A DNA stretch of 64,000 nucleotides from Anditalea andensis. GTDB taxonomy: Bacteria; Bacteroidota; Bacteroidia; Cytophagales; Cyclobacteriaceae. The notes below the pieces were generated by a model that saw nothing but the letters and a program-made list of their open reading frames with translations, had not been told where the DNA came from and searched no databases. Positions 35,272 to 44,204 of the stretch are shown here, one piece after another. Position numbers and translations under genes: made by a program. The DNA is taken from the NCBI RefSeq assembly GCF_000714815.1, contig NZ_JMIH01000015.1, forward strand, positions 167,478 through 231,477. The letters are read 5' to 3'. Each line of letters starts with the position of its first letter. Position 1 is the first letter of the stretch.

Positions 35272-36726
35272 ATGAAAAAACTTAAAAATATAAGATTATT
35301 TGTAATCGGGCTTTTAGCTTTTAGTATTACAAGTTGTGATGAATTTCTCGATGTCAATGAGAATCCGAATCAATTAATAGAAGTACCTGCAAATACATTA
35401 CTTACTTCTTCAACATTAGGTACAGCAACACTTATGGGTACACATTTGCACAGGTACAGTGCTGTGTATACTCAACAATTTTCAGCGGGAACTGCTCAAA
35501 TATGGGATCTGTCTAGATATTTACTTACGGAAACGGACATGAACGATGTTTGGAGGCCAAGGCTATATTCAGGTGTTCTAAACGATCTGAAAAGACTGGA
35601 AGAAAGAACGCTCACTACCAGTCCTCACTATGCTGGAATAAGCAGAATTCTTCAAGGGTTTTTATTTATGACAGTTGTGGATAATTGGGGCGATGTTCCT
35701 TTTACAGAAGCATTGCAATTAACCGATAACCTAACACCTGCCTATGACAATGATGAAGCAATTTATACTGGAATCATAGCGATGATTGATTCTGGAATTG
35801 AATTGACGAATAGCGCAAATTCTACTTTTAGACCGGCTGGAGATGATTTAATTTATAACGGAGATTTGGCTAAATGGAGAAGATTGGCCAACACCATCAA
35901 GTTAAGGCTTTATCTACACTATTATCCTACAAATGCTGCATTAGCTACACAATCTATCAGTACATTATTAGGTTCTGGTGCTGAGTTTATAGCTGGAAAT
36001 GTGGATAATTTCCAAGTTAGATTTCTTCCTGGAGATGCGGATAGAGCTAATCCAATTAGTCAATTTGAGGTAAGAAGACAAAACCAATTTTTCCCAGCGG
36101 AATATTTTGTAAGTCTAATGAATACAAAAGCTGATCCTAGAAGACCATTTTATTTCACTCAATTTGGGACGAATTATGTTGGAATTCCTGTGAATTCAAA
36201 TCAAAATACCTCCACTAATTACTCCCGGATGCACGTATATCTAAGAGGTGCAGTGACCAGTACCAATCTTATTACTGGTTATGCAGGAGATGCTCCACTT
36301 AGAATGTTAACCTTTGCTGAATACCATTTTATCTTAGCCGAATATCACGCAAGAAATAATAGGATAGCTGAAAGCCAATTGGCTTATACAGCAGGTATTA
36401 CTGCTTCCATGACGAATGTGGGCGTAGCGGTAGCTGATATAGCTACATATATAGCAAGCAGACCTATTTTGACTTCTGCAAATGCTATACAACAAATTAT
36501 AGAAGAAAAGTATGTGGCTAATTACGGTGTGGCTTCAGAGCCTTGGGTAGATTGGAGAAGAACAGGATTTCCACAATTAACTCCTATGTCTGCAGCTGAT
36601 CAACCTCAAATACCTAGAATTCTTCCTTATGCTGAATTAGAAAGGGTAACAAATAGGGCAAATACACCGGCAAGGGGTAAACCTGAGATAATTCAACCGG
36701 GTGTGTTTTGGGATCCGGGACTTTAA
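35272..36726 (+). CDS. SusD-like (type 2) surface lipoprotein (set 3)
   Basis: 484 residues. Lipobox FSITSC (Cys near 22) followed by DEFLDVNENPN, the characteristic opening of the SusD/RagB nutrient-binding proteins of the second type (SusD-like_2). Helical repeats include ISRILQGFLFMTVVDNWGDV near 120-140, LAKWRRLANTIKLRLYLHYY near 200-220 and EYHFILAEYHARNNRIAESQ near 352. It binds substrate on the cell surface and delivers it to the SusC barrel encoded 12 bases upstream. Confidence 0.92.
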   Translation: MKKLKNIRLFVIGLLAFSITSCDEFLDVNENPNQLIEVPANTLLTSSTLGTATLMGTHLHRYSAVYTQQFSAGTAQIWDLSRYLLTETDMNDVWRPRLYSGVLNDLKRLEERTLTTSPHYAGISRILQGFLFMTVVDNWGDVPFTEALQLTDNLTPAYDNDEAIYTGIIAMIDSGIELTNSANSTFRPAGDDLIYNGDLAKWRRLANTIKLRLYLHYYPTNAALATQSISTLLGSGAEFIAGNVDNFQVRFLPGDADRANPISQFEVRRQNQFFPAEYFVSLMNTKADPRRPFYFTQFGTNYVGIPVNSNQNTSTNYSRMHVYLRGAVTSTNLITGYAGDAPLRMLTFAEYHFILAEYHARNNRIAESQLAYTAGITASMTNVGVAVADIATYIASRPILTSANAIQQIIEEKYVANYGVASEPWVDWRRTGFPQLTPMSAADQPQIPRILPYAELERVTNRANTPARGKPEIIQPGVFWDPGL

Positions 36727-36738
36727 AATTCTAAAAAT

Positions 36739-36806
36739 ATGAAATCGCCATTCTACAAGTTCTTTATGACAAAACAAGTGGCAGTGATTTCATGTGGTTT
36801 TTAAAA
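36739..36806 (+). other. Spacer hairpin between susD and the small lipoprotein gene
   Basis: TGAAATC and GCCA pair with TGGC and GATTTCA (about 36740-36750 with 36780-36793) with a 3-nt bulge. A 21-codon ORF (36739-36804) lies over it but has no support as a gene. The hairpin may lower expression of the downstream lipoprotein relative to SusCD. Confidence 0.35.
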
Positions 36807-36822
36807 ATCTAAAAATATTTAT

Positions 36823-37278
36823 ATGAAAAATAAATTAAAATATATATTAGGCTTGTTTATTGTCTGCAGTCTACAAAGTTGCTTTGAAGTAGATGAACCA
36901 ATTGATGTAATTCGACCTGTAGCAAGTTTAATCTTTGATGATAATTCATTATCTGATGGAGGTTCGACTGTATTCTCTACAGGTACCGTGACATTTAAAG
37001 TAACAGTAATACCTCATACAGGAACAGTTAGTAACGTGACTTTTGACAACAGGTATACGATCACAGGAGTAACTGCCCAAAAGAATAAGCCATTAGGTAC
37101 TTTAACTCCCAATGCAAATGGAGTTATAGAATTTAGTGTACCGATTAATGAACTGAGATTAGCTGAGGACCCACTAATGACATTTGCAAATCGAGGAAAC
37201 AATGCTATCCGAGTGACAGCTAATACTTCTACCGGTCAGACTACTAGGTATTTCTTTATAACATTTACCAATAGTTAA
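36823..37278 (+). CDS. Small lipoprotein of unknown function, last gene of SusCD set 3
   Basis: 151 residues. Lipoprotein signal YILGLFIVCSLQSC with Cys near 20, then an acidic stretch EVDEPIDV and a single beta-rich domain (VTFKVTVIPHTGTVSNVTFD, VTANTSTGQTTRYFFITF) that looks like an immunoglobulin-like or carbohydrate-binding-type sandwich. No named family recognised. It lies 96 bases after susD and ends at the operon terminator, so it is probably a surface accessory (SusE-like position) of set 3. Confidence 0.75.
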   Translation: MKNKLKYILGLFIVCSLQSCFEVDEPIDVIRPVASLIFDDNSLSDGGSTVFSTGTVTFKVTVIPHTGTVSNVTFDNRYTITGVTAQKNKPLGTLTPNANGVIEFSVPINELRLAEDPLMTFANRGNNAIRVTANTSTGQTTRYFFITFTNS

Positions 37279-37302
37279 GTAAAAGCTCAATTTTACATTA
37301 TT

Positions 37303-37334
37303 GGCTCCCACATTTATGTGAGGAGCCTTTTTTT
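37303..37334 (+). terminator. Intrinsic terminator of SusCD set 3
   Basis: GGCTCC plus CACA pair with TGTG plus GGAGCC across a short loop (37303-37327), followed by seven T. Confidence 0.9.
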
Positions 37335-37844
37335 GTTTTGTATGGCGCAAATTATACGGGGAAAGTATGAGTAGGATGACAATTTGCTTTAAATGAAACT
37401 AGGAGCTTCAACTGATGAGGGGTAATAGTGTTAATAAAGACTTGAGTGGTTAAAGTATTAACTATCTAAAAGCTTATTTGCTGAGTCTATCAAATTATAA
37501 AACATAAATGTATTACAAAAAGTGAGTTTACTTATTTTTTAAAACTTACATTAATTTTGATTATATATTATGAAGGATTTAAATAAGAATATAATTTTTT
37601 TATGTAAATTTTTTTATTAAAAATGATATTTATTATACATTAATTGAGTATTTAGCCAAATAATCTTCAAAACAGTTGTAAAAATGATTTTTAATTTTAA
37701 TTAAAGCACAAGTGTGTTTCTTAATAAAAACTATTTATTTATAAATAAAAGACTATAATTTCACCTCCGGTATGCTAAAATGTTAATTATAAATGCAAAT
37801 GTCTATTTTGTCGATATTAAATAAATACAATCATTTATTAGACC
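37335..37844. other. AT-rich spacer upstream of SusC set 4
   Basis: About 510 bp, very AT-rich, no gene seen. The conserved leader of sets 2 and 3 is only weakly recognisable (TACAAT near 37827, CCATGTTAA near 37842). Confidence 0.5.
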
Positions 37845-40736
37845 ATGTTAACATTTTTTAATATATATGAAAAAAAATTTTATTTTGTTAACATTGGATT
37901 TGCCACTGATATTGATGGTAATTATTCTATTAGTGTACCTACTGGGAGCAATGTATTAGTTTATAGCTTTGTTGGATTACTTACTCAAGAAAGATCTATA
38001 GGCAATCAGTCTATCATTAATGTGGATTTACAACCAGATCTTAAGCAACTTCAAGAAGTTGTAGTAGTAGGTTATGGTGAAATGACTAAAAGAGAAGTTT
38101 CAGGTGCCATATCGTCAGTTGGATCGAAGGATATTCAAAATTTACCTGTAGCTGGTTTGGATCAAGCCATTCAGGGTAGAGCCGCAGGTGTATTGGTTAG
38201 CTCAGCTTCTGGAACTCCAGGTGGGGCGATCAATATTAATGTAAGAGGTACTGCTTCTATTTCTGCTAGTAATGAACCATTATATGTAGTTGATGGAATG
38301 CCGATTTATTCTGGTAACACATCAAGCGCAGCTTTAGGAGGACAAATAACAAATGTGTTATCTCAAATAAATCCCAATGACATTGAGTCTATTGAAATAT
38401 TAAAAGATGCTGCGGCAGCGGCTATTTATGGTTCTAGAGCGGCTAATGGTGTAGTGTTGATTACTACGAAACGCGGTAGAGTTGGAAAAGCTCAAGTAGA
38501 TTTATCGATATATAAAGGGATTCAAGAACCAACTAGGAGAGTAGAAAATGTTACAGGTTCTCAGTGGAGACAGATTATGAATGAGGCTAGAATAAATGAC
38601 GGAAATCCTGCTCAATACACAGAAGAACAAGTTGCTAATGCTCCAGATGCCAATTGGTATAATGAAATATTTAGAACTGGAACAGTGGAAGATTATAATG
38701 TTTCTGTACGTGGAGGTAATGAAAACACTCAATATTTCGTATCGGGTGGCTTTTTTGAGCAAAATGGTTTTATAAAGTCATTTGACTTTACACGTTTTTC
38801 TACCAATATGTCAATAGATCATAAATTTAGTGAGCATTTTGACATGCGAACTGGTATAAGGTTAGTTAATACCCGGCAAAACTTAAATAATAATGATAAT
38901 AACATCTTTGGTGCTTTTAGTTCAGCTCAGTTAGGTAGACCTGATTTTAATGTGTATACTGAAGATGGAGGATATAATCACGCATTCAGTACTTTAATAG
39001 GTCATCCCACAGCTATTGTAAATGAAGTCAAAAATGAGCTAAACGAATACAGACTACAACCAAACATGGCTGTCGGTTATACAATTATTCCAAATTTAAG
39101 GTTTGAGACATCGTTTAGGGCAGATATTATATACGGAAGACAAGACAGGTATAATCCTAATACTGTGAGAAGTGGTTTTGCGACTAATGGTGAAGGTATT
39201 CAAAATAACAATTTGTTTACTACTTATTTAAATGAAAATATCCTTACTTATAGTAAATCAATAGGCCAAGATCATGTAATAGATGCTTTACTTGGGCAGT
39301 CTTATCAGAGATATATAACAGAAACAGGATCAGTGACAGGTATTAACTTTCCTGGCCCGGCATTCCAATACATCACTTCAGCGGCAGAAGTCAATACAGG
39401 AACATCTACTAGGACAGAATATGCACTATTGTCCTACTTTGGTCGGGTAAATTACCGGTGGAAAGAGAAACTTTTGCTTTCAGCAAATATTAGAACTGAT
39501 GGATCTTCTAGATTTGGTCAAGAAACTAGATTCGGTGTGTTTCCGGCTGCTTCTGCTGGTTATATTTTGTCGGAAGAAGGCTTCATTAGAAACTCATCTG
39601 TAATCAGTTTACTAAAAGCAAGAGTCTCTTATGGGGTTACTGGTAATCAGGACGGAATAGGTAATTTTGATGCTCTTAATTTATATTCTGGTGGAGCTAA
39701 TTATTTAGCTTCCCCTGGTTTTGCTCCATCTCAGTTACCGAATCCATTATTAAGCTGGGAAGAAAGCTCAACTCTTAACTTTGGTTTAGATATTAACTTT
39801 TTAAATGATAGGTTTCAGGTTTCAGCCGAATATTTTGATCAAAATACTACTAACCTTCTACTTAATAAACCAATACCTAATACTTCTGGATTTACGACTA
39901 TTACGGAAAATATTGGTTCAATGAGAAATAATGGTATAGAGTTATCTTTATCTGGTAATGTAATTAATGCTAGAGGTTTTAATTGGAATGCCCAATTCAA
40001 TATTTCACATATAAAAAATGAAGTTACTGGTATTGTAGACGAAGCTACTCCTATTAATTCATTACAAAGTAGAGCTGCAGTTGGTCAACCTTTAGGTGCT
40101 TACTTTCTTATCGAAACTCAAGGAGTAAACCCTGAGACTGGCGACCTTATATTTGTAGATTTTAATGGAGATGGTCAAATAACTCCTGACGATAGGCAAT
40201 ATTTAGGTAAGCCAAATCCTGACTTTTTTGGAGGTTTTAACAATACATTTACATATAAAGGATTTGATTTAAATGTGTTTTTCCAATTTTCTTATGGTTT
40301 TGATGTAATCAATAGATCGGCTCAGTTTAATCAACATTTAGGTTTTTCCAATTGGGGTATGAGCGAATTAGTGCTTGATAGATGGCAACAGCCTGGTGAC
40401 ATAACGAATATGCCAAGAGCAACTGCTCTGGATCCGAATAGAAACAATAGGGTAGATTCTGATAGATGGATGGAAGATGGTTCTTTTATGAGATTGAAAA
40501 ATCTATCGTTGGGGTATACCTTGCCTCAAACTTTAACTCAAAGAATTGGCGTTAGACAAGCAAGGATTTATGGTATGGCTCAGAATTTAATAACTTGGAC
40601 AAATTATACTGGATGGGATCCGGAATTAAATTCAAGTCCAGGTACCTCTACCGGTGCAAATATAGCTCGTAATTATGATTTCTTAACTTTCCCACAAGCT
40701 AGAACTTATACCGTTGGTCTAAACATTGGTTTTTAA
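37845..40736 (+). CDS. SusC/RagA-family transporter lacking signal peptide (set 4, N-terminally deleted)
   Basis: 963 residues. The open frame starts with a non-signal sequence (LTFFNIYEKKFYFVN) and enters the carboxypeptidase-D-like domain in mid-strand at IGFATDIDGNYSISV; the preceding signal peptide and VTGRV...VLVKGT part, about 45 residues in homologues, are absent. Everything afterwards is intact: EVVVVGYGEMTKREVSGAIS, NGVVLITTKRG and barrel end RTYTVGLNIGF. A second ATG at 37867 in the +1 frame encodes KKNFILLTL, a typical SusC signal-peptide start, so an out-of-frame deletion has probably joined this start to codon ~55. As read, the protein would not be exported. Treat as a probable pseudogene unless a sequencing error is found. 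Confidence 0.8.
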   Translation: MLTFFNIYEKKFYFVNIGFATDIDGNYSISVPTGSNVLVYSFVGLLTQERSIGNQSIINVDLQPDLKQLQEVVVVGYGEMTKREVSGAISSVGSKDIQNLPVAGLDQAIQGRAAGVLVSSASGTPGGAININVRGTASISASNEPLYVVDGMPIYSGNTSSAALGGQITNVLSQINPNDIESIEILKDAAAAAIYGSRAANGVVLITTKRGRVGKAQVDLSIYKGIQEPTRRVENVTGSQWRQIMNEARINDGNPAQYTEEQVANAPDANWYNEIFRTGTVEDYNVSVRGGNENTQYFVSGGFFEQNGFIKSFDFTRFSTNMSIDHKFSEHFDMRTGIRLVNTRQNLNNNDNNIFGAFSSAQLGRPDFNVYTEDGGYNHAFSTLIGHPTAIVNEVKNELNEYRLQPNMAVGYTIIPNLRFETSFRADIIYGRQDRYNPNTVRSGFATNGEGIQNNNLFTTYLNENILTYSKSIGQDHVIDALLGQSYQRYITETGSVTGINFPGPAFQYITSAAEVNTGTSTRTEYALLSYFGRVNYRWKEKLLLSANIRTDGSSRFGQETRFGVFPAASAGYILSEEGFIRNSSVISLLKARVSYGVTGNQDGIGNFDALNLYSGGANYLASPGFAPSQLPNPLLSWEESSTLNFGLDINFLNDRFQVSAEYFDQNTTNLLLNKPIPNTSGFTTITENIGSMRNNGIELSLSGNVINARGFNWNAQFNISHIKNEVTGIVDEATPINSLQSRAAVGQPLGAYFLIETQGVNPETGDLIFVDFNGDGQITPDDRQYLGKPNPDFFGGFNNTFTYKGFDLNVFFQFSYGFDVINRSAQFNQHLGFSNWGMSELVLDRWQQPGDITNMPRATALDPNRNNRVDSDRWMEDGSFMRLKNLSLGYTLPQTLTQRIGVRQARIYGMAQNLITWTNYTGWDPELNSSPGTSTGANIARNYDFLTFPQARTYTVGLNIGF

Positions 40737-40756
40737 TAACATAGATAAAAATTAAT

Positions 40757-42139
40757 ATGAATAAATATAATAGAAATAGAATTCTTACGGTCTTAACTAT
40801 AACAGGAATGTTGTTTTCCAGTTGTTCTGAAGAACTATTAGAATTAGAGCCTGTAGCTGCTTTGTCATCAAATGCTGTATTTGTTGATCAGGCTGGTGCA
40901 AATGCGGCAGTGTTGGGTATGTATAGTGGATTAGCTAACCATACCCTCTCAGGAGTAGCTCACGGAGCTAATAACTTAGGTTTTAGAATGAATGTCGTAG
41001 GTGATATAGCAAGTGATGACTTGTCTCATGTGGGTTCATTTAATACATGGAGAGATTTAGCATTAGGACAATGGGATCAGGTTAATGGGGAGATTAGTGC
41101 GATCTGGTCATCGGCATATAACAATATCAACCGGGCGAACAATGTTATCGCTCAAGTGGATGGTATAGAAATGGATCAAGCACTTAAGAACCAATATAAA
41201 GGGGAGGCTTTGTTTGTTAGAGCATTAAATCACTTTAATCTTACTCGTTATTTTGGTGATATTCCTATTGTCACTACAGCTACTGCAGCACCTATAGACG
41301 AAAGATATTTTGTATCTCGAGAACCACAAGCTGCAGTTTACCAACAAATCCAACAGGATTTGAATCAAGCTATAGAATATCTTCCTCTTAATTATGCCAC
41401 CAATAACAATACAAGGCACAGAGCTACTAAAGCTGGTGCACAGGCTCTTATGGCACGGATGCATCTTTACACGCAAAATTGGGCATCGGCCGAAACTTTT
41501 GCTACTGAAGTTATTACCAATGCAAATTATAGCTTAGTCCCTTTTGAAACGCTGGTTTCAACTAAAGGTACTGAGGAAGCCATATTCGAATTGTTCTTTG
41601 ATGCTAACAATCAAAATCCGGTTACATTTTGGTATGGTAGAAATAACGGAGGTAGATTTGAATTTGGCGTAACGTCATCTTTATGGAATGCTTATTCGCC
41701 AAACGATCTCAGAAGAGTTTCATCAATAAGAGAAGAAGCTCCAAATATATTCGTTAACTGGAAGTATAGAGATAATACTACAGGCACAGATGGTATTCAT
41801 ATAATTAGATTGGCTGAAATCTATTTGATTAGAGCTGAAGCTAGAGCTAGAGTTTCTAATTTTATTGGTGCAGCAGAAGATGTACAGGCTGTAAGGAGAA
41901 GAGCATATGGTAACCAATCATTGGTGGTAACCCCACCTGCAACTATTGATGCCGCTGTTGATTTAATTTTAGCAGAAAGAAGGTTGGAGTTGGCTTTTGA
42001 AGGTCATAGATGGCATGATCTGGTAAGAACTGGTAGAGCTACTAGTGTTCTAAATATTGCAGAGCATAGAACATTGATGCCTATTCCACAATCTGCTACT
42101 GAAGTAAATGCTAATTTAACTCAAAACCCTGGTTATTAG
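40757..42139 (+). CDS. SusD/RagB-family surface lipoprotein (set 4)
   Basis: 460 residues. Lipobox GMLFSSC (Cys near 23) followed by SEELLELEPV, an acidic surface-export type start. Standard SusD segments are GEALFVRALNHFNLTRYFGD near 150, RATKAGAQALMARMHLYTQN near 215, IIRLAEIYLIRAEARARVSN near 350 and LILAERRLELAFEGHRWHDL near 405. The frame is intact although its SusC partner is damaged. A strong terminator follows. Confidence 0.93.
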   Translation: MNKYNRNRILTVLTITGMLFSSCSEELLELEPVAALSSNAVFVDQAGANAAVLGMYSGLANHTLSGVAHGANNLGFRMNVVGDIASDDLSHVGSFNTWRDLALGQWDQVNGEISAIWSSAYNNINRANNVIAQVDGIEMDQALKNQYKGEALFVRALNHFNLTRYFGDIPIVTTATAAPIDERYFVSREPQAAVYQQIQQDLNQAIEYLPLNYATNNNTRHRATKAGAQALMARMHLYTQNWASAETFATEVITNANYSLVPFETLVSTKGTEEAIFELFFDANNQNPVTFWYGRNNGGRFEFGVTSSLWNAYSPNDLRRVSSIREEAPNIFVNWKYRDNTTGTDGIHIIRLAEIYLIRAEARARVSNFIGAAEDVQAVRRRAYGNQSLVVTPPATIDAAVDLILAERRLELAFEGHRWHDLVRTGRATSVLNIAEHRTLMPIPQSATEVNANLTQNPGY

Positions 42140-42168
42140 TTATAGCAATTTATATTTAGAAAATTTAA

Positions 42169-42197
42169 ACGGCTAGTTCATTGAACTAGCCGTCTTT
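42169..42197 (+). terminator. Intrinsic terminator of SusCD set 4
   Basis: Perfect 11-bp stem ACGGCTAGTTC (42169-42179) with GAACTAGCCGT (42183-42193), 3-nt loop, followed by a short T-containing tail. Confidence 0.88.
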
Positions 42198-42219
42198 GTA
42201 TGGTTTACATTGGATGGAA

Positions 42220-42690
42220 GTGATTGAACTAACTACGTGGTGATAGTCCACTGAAAGGGTTTATAATCACATATCACCAGCCGAGGTCAAGAAGGCCCCT
42301 TGTTAGGAGTAATCTGAAGGAAGTTGGCGACAATATTCCGCTTTATGGAACACGAATCTCATCAGGCATAACCAATGGTATGAGGCTAACCTATAAATTG
42401 AAGGGAAGAGTTTCATGTAGATAATGACCAAACTGGAAAATCTTGTCAAAAATGGGATTAAGAAATCATAAGCTTAGGAGTGGGAAAATACAAGTAAGGG
42501 GTATTGGCACATTGTCAATAGCTTTACTTTTAGAACCACTATAACGAAAGATATATTTAGACGGGCAAGTTATGAATTTTATTAAGACTATTACTAAAAG
42601 GTTAGAATCAAAACTCAAAAAAACGTCCTGTACCTAACGGTATCTGAAATGGTTCAAAAGCACGGAAAGGGGATAATCTTATCTTCCTAC
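42220..42690 (+). ncRNA. Degenerate group II intron 5' fragment (domain I-like)
   Basis: The stretch has the order of conserved blocks I know from Bacteroidota group II introns: a GTG-type start (GTGATTGAAC at 42220), GTGGTGATAGTCCACTG (42237-42253), CTGAAGGAAGTTGGCGAC (42314-42331) and GAACACGAATCTCAT...AGGC (42348-42367). It is locally less AT-rich than its surroundings and has no open frame. I see no reverse transcriptase/maturase sequence and no domain V hairpin downstream, so only the 5' part survives. Assignment rests on remembered motif resemblance; a covariance-model search with the Rfam group-II-D1D4 families would settle it. Confidence 0.5.
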
Positions 42691-42950
42691 TAATATATTT
42701 AAAGATATTAAAAACTATTGACTGTAATTAGTATTTTGGATGATAAAGAATTTGAACGAAGGTAATAAACAACCAACTAAACACAAAGATGTCTCAGCTG
42801 AGAAATCCCTTCCTTCTTTCAATCCAAAGCCAGAACAGTACCTAAAGGCATACTTTGTTTATGCTGTGAGTAAAGGTAAAAATGGGTAGAAAATTTATTG
42901 ACCAAAACAAGCTGTTATATGGAAGTTAGTAGATCGTTATTAATTTAAAA

Positions 42951-44075
42951 TATAGGATTGACGTTTCCAAGGATACTTTAGATGTTGGATTATTTCAATG
43001 GATATCAGGCGGTAAGTAAAGGTTAAGGACCCGCATAATTTCTTACAGCGTACAAGTATTCTGGGTAATTCGTTAAATGGTTGGAATCCAAAAATGCAAA
43101 ATTAGTTGAATTACTTGTTTTAATGGAAGCCACTGGCATTTACTACGAAAAGCTAGCCTGGTACCTACATGATCGAGAATAAACATTTTTAGTCATTTTA
43201 CCTGCCAAGACAAAGTGATACGTCCAGGCAATCAGCAACAAGAGTAAAAATAGCAATATTGATGCAAGGGGACTGGCAAAAATAGGCCTTTAACTGAATT
43301 TACAACAGGGGCTGACCTTGTCAAAAAAAAATATTTACCGATTACGGTGGATCACCTGTCAGATTGGGGACTTTAACAACCAGCGGACGGTATTTATAAA
43401 TCAGTTACATACCCTTGAGCACAGTGCCTATCCGTGGAAAGAAGTTGAGATAAATCTTAAAAAATTGATAAGAGAACTGGGAAAGGGCATAGGAAAGATA
43501 GATAGTTCAATTGGACAACTGATTAAGGAATATGAAAAGCTCTCATCCAGATTAGAGAAAATCAAAAATTAAAGGGATTGGATTAAAAATTATAGCAGTA
43601 AATAATGGTTTTAAAACCTTTGAAAAGCAGGGACAACTTGTAAGCTATTCAGGATATGACATAGTGGAGAATCAATCCGGGTAAACACAATGTGAAGACA
43701 AGAATGTCCAAAAAGGCAACGCCAATATCCGTAGGGCAATGCACCTCCCAGCTTTGGAAGTGGTCAGATATCAAGAAGGTCCATTTATAGCAATGTATGA
43801 AAGGCTATTTGCCAGAGGGAAAACGAAAATGCAAGTATATGTAGCTGTTCAAGGAAAATTGTCGGCTTTGATATGGGCTTTATAGAAAAAAGACCAGGAA
43901 TATAACCCAAATCATCATTTAGAACATTATATTAAATCCGGTAAGGATGAGTTTATGCCTCTCTTTTCGCTTGGATCCGCAAGATCTACCAAAAAAATTA
44001 ATATACCAGCACTACAGAAGATGAACTGCAACGAATCGCCGCTTTTCACTATCACAAATTTAGAAAAAGATAGAG
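42951..44075 (+). pseudogene. Decayed IS110-family transposase
   Basis: Conceptual translation across frames gives an IS110 DEDD transposase: RIDVSKDTLDVGLFQW (42951 on), FVKWLESKNAKLVELLVLME then ATGIYYEKLAWYLHDRE (about 43069-43180), SNIDARGLAKIG (43255 on), NIYRLRWITCQIGDFNNQRT then VFINQLHTLEHSAYPWKEVE (43324-43445), and after a frameshift near 43570 the C-terminal transposase_20 part (GFKTFEKQGQLVSYSGYDIV, NIRRAMHLPALEVVRYQEGP). At least five in-frame stops and two or three frameshifts are present, so it is dead. A possible C-terminal end TTEDELQRIAA is read near 44010 after another frameshift. Two short frames inside it (43318-43572, 43955-44167) are fragments, not genes. Confidence 0.88.
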
Positions 44076-44204
44076 AAATTACTTACTATTTAAGACAGTA
44101 CTTAGATTTTTATAGCATTTATTATTTTTCTTATTTATGGATTTTCTTAAATTTATATAGTACATGAAATATTAGATCTATATAAGTCATAAATAAATAT
44201 CCTT

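Noticed and set aside
36739..36804. 21-codon ORF between susD set 3 and the small lipoprotein
   Set aside because: No recognisable sequence; the region is better explained as a hairpin-forming spacer.
43318..43572. 84-codon frame as a separate gene
   Set aside because: It is an uninterrupted piece of the decayed IS110 transposase (NIYRLRWITCQIGDFNNQRT region) flanked by the same protein in broken frames.
43955..44167. 70-codon frame as a gene
   Set aside because: It continues the C-terminal part of the IS110 pseudogene in frame from HHLEHYIKSGKDEF and then drifts into non-coding sequence.
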